Source: Spirochaetales bacterium (GTDB taxonomy: Bacteria > Spirochaetota > Spirochaetia > JAFGXN01). From it: DNA of 41,893 bases. A program made the translations under genes and the position numbers. Of the stretch, positions 30,191 through 38,014 are shown one piece after another (the stretch's first letter is position 1; every line of letters starts with the position of its first letter). The notes beneath the pieces are model-generated. The model was given only the letters and a program-made list of their open reading frames with translations, was not told where the DNA came from and searched no databases. The stretch is from positions 1 through 41,893 of the forward strand of contig JAFGXN010000048.1 in NCBI GenBank assembly GCA_016936615.1, in the 5' to 3' direction.

Positions 30191-30530
30191 AAATAGAAAC
30201 TCCATTTTCTTCAATTTCTTTTTCAATACTGCTCAAACTGCTAGACCGCTCATAAAACTCATCAAAAGAATAGACCAGTAAATCAAGAGGAATTGAGACA
30301 AAATCATACAACTCTCGCCTTATTTTACGCAGTAAATCAATCTTTCTAATATCACTATCTGTCAAAATACAAAGATCCAAATCACTATCTGCGGTTGCGG
30401 TTCCGTCCGAATATGAACCAAACAAAATAACTTTTTTTACATCCGAATTCATAGAGAGAATCTGGCGAATTTTCAACAAGACACCCTGAATATTTTCCAA
30501 AAAAGTACCCTCATATTTAATATAACACAT
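30183..30530 (-). CDS. MNT-type nucleotidyltransferase
   Basis: VKKVILFGSYSDGTATADSDLDLCILTD signature; overlaps HEPN gene start. Confidence 0.92.
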   Translation of the reverse strand: MCYIKYEGTFLENIQGVLLKIRQILSMNSDVKKVILFGSYSDGTATADSDLDLCILTDSDIRKIDLLRKIRRELYDFVSIPLDLLVYSFDEFYERSSSLSSIEKEIEENGVSIYE

Positions 30531-30666
30531 TTTCCAAATAAAATTTCATATTTTTTCATTTCCTCATCATTTTCCTGCATCTCTGAAATCTAGCTGACAA
30601 ACGCAGGAAAATATGCCACAATAAAAAAAGTTCTAATAATTTAAAAATCCATGGAGCACAAAACGA

Positions 30667-31791
30667 ATGAAACGAAAAATAATCCTAATTCTATTACTCA
30701 GCTGTATCTTTTCTCTGAACGCAAACATTAAGGAACATGAAGTTCAAGATAAATTGTATTCCTTTAATGGGACGCTTAAAATTGTTTCTTCTGAATTTAT
30801 GGGATTTGGAGGGGAAAGCACATCCTATTATTCTAATGGACAGCTCCTGAGTCAATTTTATTATAAAGGATTGTATGATCCAGAGAACAACTCTGGTGCT
30901 CTCATTTATAGCGGAAAAAGTAATAAGGTTTATGAAATAGATAATTGGTGCTATATATATAGAGACTATTTAATAACAAAAACTCGCATTCAAGAGGAAG
31001 ATCTCTATTTTTTTAAGTTATTGAAAGAAATAGATGGAGAACTTAAAGTAGTAGATCATTTGTATACAAAGAATTTTAATCTTCTGATGAGCGATTCTTT
31101 CATTAATGTTTATTCAAATGAAGGCCTTTATGTTTTTTATTCAATCGAAGCAGATAAGTTTAAAAAATTACATAAATTATATTTAGGAATAGAAAACTAC
31201 AGGTGGGATGGCTTTTTTTCAAAAAATGGAAAATATGTCTTTTACGACACTGAGGGAATATATATAAATCTTATTACAGGTCAAAAATTTTCACTTCCCT
31301 TGCCTTCTGGAAAATATTCTGCCACTTTGTGTTGCCTACGTGAAACAAAAGCGCTATTTAATAGTACTAACTTTAACTCATTTTTTACATTTAACATTGA
31401 AACAGGCCTTACATACGACATAGAAAGCCCAGATGTAGAACTAATAAGGTTCTATGAAGATAATAACCCTTTTTTCTACAGTGTCGCTGGAGAATCTATT
31501 AGTCTATATAAATTCAACTTTGAATCTAGCAAGTTTGACCTTATTGTAACATTTAAATCGCATTTTAATGAGGAAGAAGTTGATCGGATAAGTCTCAGAG
31601 AAGTTCAAGAGCACAATGGGAAAATTTATATCTCAACCTTTGGCGAGGGCTACATCTATGATATAAAGCAGAAGAAACTTACAGATAAATTTGTTTCAAA
31701 TCTTAAATACGGGTTAAATGTAAATTACATCAAGTTCAGGATTGTTGGAGATGATATTTTAGTCTTCTCTGATGGGAAGATGCTGGAATAG
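30667..31791 (+). CDS. secreted protein, beta-propeller-like, tandem paralog 1
   Basis: Signal peptide; C-terminal LYKFNFESSKFDLIV...IYISTFGEGYIYDIKQKKLTDKF...VGDDILVFS shared with next gene. Confidence 0.65.
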   Translation: MKRKIILILLLSCIFSLNANIKEHEVQDKLYSFNGTLKIVSSEFMGFGGESTSYYSNGQLLSQFYYKGLYDPENNSGALIYSGKSNKVYEIDNWCYIYRDYLITKTRIQEEDLYFFKLLKEIDGELKVVDHLYTKNFNLLMSDSFINVYSNEGLYVFYSIEADKFKKLHKLYLGIENYRWDGFFSKNGKYVFYDTEGIYINLITGQKFSLPLPSGKYSATLCCLRETKALFNSTNFNSFFTFNIETGLTYDIESPDVELIRFYEDNNPFFYSVAGESISLYKFNFESSKFDLIVTFKSHFNEEEVDRISLREVQEHNGKIYISTFGEGYIYDIKQKKLTDKFVSNLKYGLNVNYIKFRIVGDDILVFSDGKMLE

Positions 31792-31795
31792 AATT

Positions 31796-32974
31796 ATGAA
31801 AAAAACCCCAAATTATAAAAATAATTTTACAGCCATAACAGAAAGAACAAAAACAAAAAAGCCTTGGCTTGTTCTTTTTTCCACGCTAACAATTTTCTCA
31901 TTATCGTATGCAAATCAAAAGGAATATATTGTTGGCAACAGTGTTTATTTGTTTACAGATAATGGGTTAGAACAGATTTATTATTCTTCGTCAATAGAAT
32001 TTAATGAGCCGAGATGGCGAAGCCAAGGGTGGTTTCTTCAAAATATAAATGATTATAAAATTTTCTCTGATGGTAGACCTGTTGTAAATTTGTATAACAG
32101 CCACACAAATAAAATTATTGAAACCGAAGGTGATTTTTTCATTGTAAATAAAAAAAACTTGTTAAAAATTTATCCTCAAGAATCGAATGACAATGTCTTG
32201 CAAAAAATTCAACTTGTAAAAATTGAAGGACAAAATTTCAAAGTGATAGATGAAATTCTATTTTCTGAAGCAACCTTGAGAGTCTACGATAATATTTTCA
32301 TAATTAATGAGGATGAAAATAAAGAAGTTATCAAAATATACACAGTTGACAATGATAAAATAAAATTATTGAAAGAAACTAGAACAAAAGAAGAGATAAA
32401 CTTACCAGAGTGGTCCTTCCTCATTGATAACAGGTATTTAGCTGAATACTATGGAAGCTATTATTTAGATATTTTTACAGGAGAAAAGTCGTACATTAAA
32501 GTAGAAGGACAGTTTGGTATACGTTATTGCGAGGGGTCAAAGATTTTTGCATATTTACACACGCCTTCAGATAAAACTAATAAACCGCAATATTTTATCT
32601 TTGATATTAAAACTCAAGAAATAATCTTTGTAAACATTTCAGAATTCTACGGGAGTCCTTTAGCTCGAGATAACCAAGGAGCACGATATTTCAGAAACAA
32701 TAATCATGATAGTTATCCCCTTTACAAATTCGATTTTGAATCAAAGAAGTTCAAATTTATCGTCGATGGATTTGATTCTGAAATATCCGGAGTTCAGGAG
32801 TACAAAAATAAGCTGTTAATTGCAACACAAAAAAAGGCATATATCTACGATCTGGAAAAAAAACAGATAACAGGAAAATTTTCTATTTCTTCAGAAATTA
32901 TTTCTCACACAATTGTTTTTACTGTTGTTGGAGATGATCTGCTAGTCTATACTCAGGAGATTTTTTATAGGTAA
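31796..32974 (+). CDS. secreted protein, beta-propeller-like, tandem paralog 2
   Basis: YKFDFESKKFKFIV...LLIATQKKAYIYDLEKKQITGKF...VGDDLLVYT; start revised to MKKTPN. Confidence 0.65.
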   Translation: MKKTPNYKNNFTAITERTKTKKPWLVLFSTLTIFSLSYANQKEYIVGNSVYLFTDNGLEQIYYSSSIEFNEPRWRSQGWFLQNINDYKIFSDGRPVVNLYNSHTNKIIETEGDFFIVNKKNLLKIYPQESNDNVLQKIQLVKIEGQNFKVIDEILFSEATLRVYDNIFIINEDENKEVIKIYTVDNDKIKLLKETRTKEEINLPEWSFLIDNRYLAEYYGSYYLDIFTGEKSYIKVEGQFGIRYCEGSKIFAYLHTPSDKTNKPQYFIFDIKTQEIIFVNISEFYGSPLARDNQGARYFRNNNHDSYPLYKFDFESKKFKFIVDGFDSEISGVQEYKNKLLIATQKKAYIYDLEKKQITGKFSISSEIISHTIVFTVVGDDLLVYTQEIFYR

Positions 32975-32980
32975 TTCCTG

Positions 32981-33009
32981 TTGACCGAATCAAAATTCGC
33001 AAATAGAAT
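32981..33009 (+). promoter_or_regulatory. putative sigma70-type promoter of BRO/rSAM cassette
   Basis: TTGACC, 17 nt, TAGAAT, 22 nt before the BRO ATG. Confidence 0.7.
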
Positions 33010-33031
33010 AAATTAATAGGGTGAGGGAAAA

Positions 33032-33886
33032 ATGACAGACGATCAACCCCCAATTGTTTTTGAAAACCAGACAATTCGCAGACACTTTGACGAATCTGAA
33101 GAGAAATGGTATTTCTCCGTTATCGACGTAGTAGCAATACTAACAGGAAGCGTTAATCCTCGCGATTATTGGTTTAAGATGAAAATCCGCGTTAGTAATG
33201 ACGATGGAATTCAACTGTCGACAATTTGTCGACAGTTGAAAATGAAAGCCCCAGATGGGAAAATGCGAGAGACCGACTGCGCCGATGTAGAATCCCTTCT
33301 GAGAATAATCCAATCTATTCCGTCGCCAAAGGCAGAACCCCTCAAGCAATGGCTTGCAAAAATTGGCTATGAAAGAATACAGGACATAAGCGACCCCTCC
33401 CTTTCTCTTGACCGCGCTAGAGAATTCTGGAAAAAACACGGCAGAAGTGAAAAATGGATTCAACAGAGAATGATGGGGCAGGAAACTCGCAACAAACTGA
33501 CCGATTACTGGAAAGACCATGAAATCACAAAAGAAAACGAATTTGCAATTTTAACAAATATAATTCACCAGGAGTGGAGTGACATTTCTGTTAAAGATCA
33601 CAAAGAAATCAAAGGCCTCAAGACCCAAAACCTACGAGATCACATGAGCGAGGCAGAACTAATATTCACAGCCTTAGCCGAACTATCAACCCGACAGATC
33701 GCAGAAAGCGAAAATGCTACAGGAATGACAGAAAATGCAGAAGCAGGAAGAACAGGTGGCAAGATTGCAAAAAAAGCCCGTTTAGAGCTCGAAGAAAAAA
33801 CAGGAAAAAATGTAGTAACCGGTGAAAACTTTTTACCACCAAATAAAAATGTGAAACAAATCATCGACACAGACAAGGAAAAATAA
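33032..33886 (+). CDS. BRO-N / DinD-like domain protein
   Basis: FENQTIRRHFDESEEKWYFSVIDVVAILTGSVNPRDYWFKMK...LSTICRQLKMKAPDGKMRETDCADVESLLRIIQSIPSPKAEPLKQWLAKIGYERIQDISDPSLSLDRA. Confidence 0.92.
   Translation: MTDDQPPIVFENQTIRRHFDESEEKWYFSVIDVVAILTGSVNPRDYWFKMKIRVSNDDGIQLSTICRQLKMKAPDGKMRETDCADVESLLRIIQSIPSPKAEPLKQWLAKIGYERIQDISDPSLSLDRAREFWKKHGRSEKWIQQRMMGQETRNKLTDYWKDHEITKENEFAILTNIIHQEWSDISVKDHKEIKGLKTQNLRDHMSEAELIFTALAELSTRQIAESENATGMTENAEAGRTGGKIAKKARLELEEKTGKNVVTGENFLPPNKNVKQIIDTDKEK
33210..33240. repeat. perfect 31-bp palindrome inside the BRO gene
   Basis: TTCAACTGTCGACAA-t-TTGTCGACAGTTGAA. Confidence 0.97.
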
Positions 33887-34278
33887 TGAAAGCGAATAAA
33901 ATCGGTATCACAGCTCTAACAATTGTAAACATAATCTGGTTAAGCTTCTCTGTCTTTATGATAACAGAGCAACCCGTTGCAGGATTAATTATGCTAATCC
34001 CATTAGGTATCAGTCTGATAACTTTTTTTATAATCAAAGTTGTCAAAAAAAAGACAACATTCAAAGCGTTGAAATATGCAAACCTGGCATTCTTTATCCC
34101 CGCAGGTATAATTTCTATAATTTTATCATGGTACATAAACTCACTTCCTCAATCAACAATCGGATTTGTTATAGATCTTTCTAAAACTGGAAAATATATA
34201 GAAGAAAAACCCACCAGGAATATCATTGAAGAATCAAACGAAAAAGAGAAAAGGACTTTTCATGATATCCAGAAATAA
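33886..34278 (+). CDS. small membrane protein of unknown function
   Basis: About three transmembrane segments then charged tail; TAATG overlap with BRO stop. Confidence 0.65.
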   Translation: MKANKIGITALTIVNIIWLSFSVFMITEQPVAGLIMLIPLGISLITFFIIKVVKKKTTFKALKYANLAFFIPAGIISIILSWYINSLPQSTIGFVIDLSKTGKYIEEKPTRNIIEESNEKEKRTFHDIQK

Positions 34279-35302
34279 ATGCAAAAAATTTATGTTCAAA
34301 GCCGCTAAACAATTAGGATTTATTGATTCTCCAGTTTCTGTACAATGGATCTCAACACACTCCTGCAATTTTTCATGCGAGCATTGCATGGTAAATGCCG
34401 GAAAACCACTGGAAAACGAGCTGCAAACAGACGAAATAAAAAAAGCAATCGATGATATGGTAGAACTAGGTGTAAAATACTTTGCAGTTGCAGGAGGCGA
34501 ACCTCTTCTACGAAAAGATATCTTTGAAGTTCTATCCTATGCAAAAAGAAAAGGACTCAGAATATCGTTATCAACAAACTGCTCTCTTATACATCTGCAC
34601 AAGGCAGAAATTGAAAATCTAAAATTAGATGCTATTATGGTCAGCTTAGACGGATTAAAAAATAATCACCAAAGAATTCGAGGGGAAAATAATAATTTCG
34701 AAGAAGTCATAGAATCCATAAAATTTTTCAAAAAAATAAAAATCAAAAAAATCGCTGTCAGCACAATAGTTTACAAGTCAAACCTTGAAGAACTGGAAGA
34801 AATACGAGATGTAATTTTTCCTTTAGGATGTAACCACTGGTATATAAATCTTCCGAGACCTGAAGGCAGAGCAAAAACCAAAGAGTGGCTCTTTCCAAAC
34901 CCAATACAAATCATAAACCTCTTCAAATTCATCGAAGAAAACAGAAATAAATATAAAATCGATATATGCTCCGAAGCTGGATACCTCGGAAAATGGAACA
35001 ATATACTCAGAAATAACTCGTTCTTCTGCAGTTGCGGCTTAATCTCCTGCGCAATCATGGCAAATGGAGACATAATGGCCTGCCCAATCTTCGATGAAAA
35101 CCCCTACAAAGAAGGAACCCTCCGCGATAAATCCTTCAAAGAAATCTGGACAGCCGGCATGAAAAAATTTCAATCCATACCCCTCAGTTCAGATTGCAAA
35201 ACCTGCATCCACAACCCCAATTGCCTCGGCGGCTGCAAAGTAATGCAAGCCCTGAAAGCCCCCTGCCTAAAAGAAGCATGGGAAAATAACTTTCAGGGTT
35301 GA
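34262..35302 (+). CDS. radical SAM / SPASM domain protein
   Basis: CNFSCEHC (CxxxCxxC), AVAGGEPLLRKD, SLDGLKNNHQRIRG; C-terminal Cys cluster CSCGLISCAIMANGDIMACPIFDENPYKEGTLRDKSFKEIW...CKTCIHNPNCLGGC; start revised to MISRNK. Confidence 0.93.
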   Translation: MISRNKCKKFMFKAAKQLGFIDSPVSVQWISTHSCNFSCEHCMVNAGKPLENELQTDEIKKAIDDMVELGVKYFAVAGGEPLLRKDIFEVLSYAKRKGLRISLSTNCSLIHLHKAEIENLKLDAIMVSLDGLKNNHQRIRGENNNFEEVIESIKFFKKIKIKKIAVSTIVYKSNLEELEEIRDVIFPLGCNHWYINLPRPEGRAKTKEWLFPNPIQIINLFKFIEENRNKYKIDICSEAGYLGKWNNILRNNSFFCSCGLISCAIMANGDIMACPIFDENPYKEGTLRDKSFKEIWTAGMKKFQSIPLSSDCKTCIHNPNCLGGCKVMQALKAPCLKEAWENNFQG

Positions 35303-35316
35303 ACATGCGCACCAAA

Positions 35317-36483
35317 TTATTTTACAATCTTAAAGTTAAGTTTATTAGTCTTTGCCCACTTATAACCATATGAACTTCTGTAAACAAGAAACTCAGTTAG
35401 GCCATCACAATTTAAGAATGCACGATCGCCAATGCTTTTCACGCTTTTCGGAATCTTAAAAGAAACAAGACTTTTACAACCTCTAAAAGAATCATTACCG
35501 ATTCTGGTCACCTTATTTGGAAGCGTTATAGACTTCAAGCCGACACAGTTATAAAAAGCAGTATCTCCAATATGAGTAACATTCTCAGAAAAAGAAATCT
35601 CCTCTAAACTTTTACAATTTGAAAAAGCTGCATTTCCAACTTGCACAACACTATCTGGCATTGAAAAAGACAAAATATCTTTGTTCAAAACACTGCATAA
35701 AATACTCATATCTTTTGAAAAAAGAATTTCGTCCACAATTATGTACTTCTCGTTTTTACTATCAATTTTAATAGCTCTGCTAGGAACACCACTAAAAGCC
35801 GACTCCCCGATAAAAGTCACGCTTGCAGGTACAAGAAGCTCTCCCAGCCTCTTGCAACCGTCAAATGCGGCCTGTCCAATTTGAGTTAAACCCTCAGGAA
35901 GACTAATCGATTCAAGATTCTCACAACCAGCAAAAGACCATTCACCTAGCGCACTTACCGTCGACGGAACATCGAAAGAAGAGACAGACCTGTCTAAAAC
36001 ACTATGTAAAAAAGTCATATCCTTTGAAAATAAAACACCATCTTCCATAATGTAATAAGAATTATCGTCATCAAAATCTATTGCAACAGCATCAACTCCA
36101 GAAAAAGCAGTATACCCAATTTTTGAAACCCCCTTTGGAATATTAATACAAGATAAATTCTCACACTTATGAAAAGCTCCCCCCTCGATAGATAAAAGAC
36201 TCTTTGGCAAATATACCTCTCGCAGATTCGAGCAATTTGAAAAAGCAAGACTTCCAATAGAAACAACCCCATCAGGAAAAATTACTTTCTCTATGTTCTT
36301 ATTATTATAAAATGCCATAAACCCGATATGAGTCACCCCATCTGGAATCTCAACCTCACAGTCATCTCCAAGATATTCCTTAAGAACAACCTCAGACGAA
36401 TTCCAGGAAATTTTGAAATCCCCATCAGCAAACGCAGCCACCACAATCAAACTAAATACAAACATAACAAATATCTTTTTCAT
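35317..36483 (-). CDS. BspA-like leucine-rich repeat (LRR_5) secreted protein
   Basis: Signal peptide; repeats such as VTHIGDTAFYNCVGLKSITLPNKVTRIGNDSFRGCKSLVSFKIPKSVKSIGDRAFLNCDGL. Confidence 0.94.
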   Translation of the reverse strand: MKKIFVMFVFSLIVVAAFADGDFKISWNSSEVVLKEYLGDDCEVEIPDGVTHIGFMAFYNNKNIEKVIFPDGVVSIGSLAFSNCSNLREVYLPKSLLSIEGGAFHKCENLSCINIPKGVSKIGYTAFSGVDAVAIDFDDDNSYYIMEDGVLFSKDMTFLHSVLDRSVSSFDVPSTVSALGEWSFAGCENLESISLPEGLTQIGQAAFDGCKRLGELLVPASVTFIGESAFSGVPSRAIKIDSKNEKYIIVDEILFSKDMSILCSVLNKDILSFSMPDSVVQVGNAAFSNCKSLEEISFSENVTHIGDTAFYNCVGLKSITLPNKVTRIGNDSFRGCKSLVSFKIPKSVKSIGDRAFLNCDGLTEFLVYRSSYGYKWAKTNKLNFKIVK

Positions 36484-36594
36484 AAAACCTCTCTTTTTTT
36501 TGCTAAATAGTACACCACAACAATAAAAAAAACAATCATTTAACAAAACACTCTGAATAAATCAAAAATCTTCTATTATAATTACAGTTTCCCA

Positions 36595-36614
36595 TTCTGA
36601 CCAGTCAGTCAGAA
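36595..36614. promoter_or_regulatory. inverted repeat upstream of promoter, TetR-operator-like
   Basis: TTCTGAC-cagtca-GTCAGAA, 18 nt before the -35 box. Confidence 0.5.
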
Positions 36615-36631
36615 AAAAAAGATAAAAACTG

Positions 36632-36660
36632 TTGACCTGATCTAAATTTACAAATAAGAT
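36632..36660 (+). promoter_or_regulatory. putative sigma70-type promoter
   Basis: TTGACC, 17 nt, TAAGAT. Confidence 0.6.
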
Positions 36661-36707
36661 TATAGTAAAGAGAATTTTGCTACATAAACGACAAAAAAAG
36701 GAAAAAA

Positions 36708-37280
36708 ATGAAAGAGTTTGAAGATGAACAAAGGAAAATTGTTGAGAAATATTATGAAATTCAGGATTCTTTAACAGATGACAATGTCGAAGAAATAATT
36801 GAAGAACTTAAGACGCTGAAAAAAGAAGATCCATACTTCTTAGATTCTTATCTTTTGATAGCAGAATTGCTTAAATATTCAAATAAGTACAAACAAGCAG
36901 AGAAACAAATTGACGATGCATACGAAAAAGCTCTCGAACTAGTTACTGATCCATCAGGAATATGGCCAGACAGACTTGAGTGGGGTTGGCTAGAAAATCG
37001 ACATATTATCAGAACCTTCGTAAACATGGGACTTAAATACTGGCAGGAGACAAAAACCCTCGAGGCCTATGCACTTTTTAGCAAATTATTGGAGACTAAC
37101 CCAAATGACAATCCCGGCGTTCGCTACTATATGGTTGCAATCTTGGAAAACTTATCAAAAAACGAATTTTATGCCCGCTTTGAAAATGAAAATGGAAAGA
37201 ACGAAGACATAGAGAAATGGTTCCAAAAAGGATTAAAAAACCACAAAAAAGTTTTTAGCCAGTGGTTGAAAGAGATCTAA
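36708..37280 (+). CDS. TPR-like cytoplasmic protein
   Basis: Helical repeats: SYLLIAELLKYSNKYKQAEKQIDDAYEKALEL ... EAYALFSKLLETNPNDNPGVRYYMVAILEN. Confidence 0.65.
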   Translation: MKEFEDEQRKIVEKYYEIQDSLTDDNVEEIIEELKTLKKEDPYFLDSYLLIAELLKYSNKYKQAEKQIDDAYEKALELVTDPSGIWPDRLEWGWLENRHIIRTFVNMGLKYWQETKTLEAYALFSKLLETNPNDNPGVRYYMVAILENLSKNEFYARFENENGKNEDIEKWFQKGLKNHKKVFSQWLKEI

Positions 37281-37481
37281 AAAACAAGCAATCTTCAGTT
37301 ACTCTAAATTTTCGAAGAACTACCGCTAAACAAGCTACTCCTGAACAGGCAGTCAGGATACTACCACTCCAACCGCTCCCGCAAATCAGCAGGCTTGCAG
37401 AAGAAAAAACTTCTGTATTTCTTTAAATATGATATAATAAATGAAAAAGGCGAAAAATAAGAACCTAGGTAAGGAGACACA

Positions 37482-37976
37482 ATGAAAAAAAGAAATCTAT
37501 TTATCATTTTCATTCTTATCATAATAAATATATCTGCTCAAGAAGTATATCTTTCTGATGGAGAATCATTCGATGTAAGATTTTCTACTCCGAAAGAATT
37601 TGAAATTGAATCGACACTAGAAGGTGCAGGATTTGCAAGTCTAATTAATTTTGAAAAAAAAATTCTTTTCACAGTTTATGCTTATTGTGGCGTATTTTAT
37701 TCAAATGTTTACAAAAACCATGCCGAATCCCTAGGAAAAGATAAAAACAACACACCAATAAATCTAGAAGGAATAATAATTCCTATTGAAAATATTTGGG
37801 CATACTTAATTCCTGTTGGAAATGATGAATTCAAAATATACATATATCTCGATACACCAACAGTTTCAAAAATAAACATATATACAAACGCAATAAAAAA
37901 TTTTCAAAAAGAATATACGATTAAAAAACTTACGGAGCTAATAAACACAATAGCCGCAAATAATGCAAAACCATAA
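37482..37976 (+). CDS. hypothetical secreted protein
   Basis: Signal peptide MKKRNLFIIFILIIINISAQ; RBS AGGAGA. Confidence 0.65.
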   Translation: MKKRNLFIIFILIIINISAQEVYLSDGESFDVRFSTPKEFEIESTLEGAGFASLINFEKKILFTVYAYCGVFYSNVYKNHAESLGKDKNNTPINLEGIIIPIENIWAYLIPVGNDEFKIYIYLDTPTVSKINIYTNAIKNFQKEYTIKKLTELINTIAANNAKP

Positions 37977-38014
37977 ATCTTTTAAGCCTTAAACACTCCC
38001 CATATTAAATCCTT

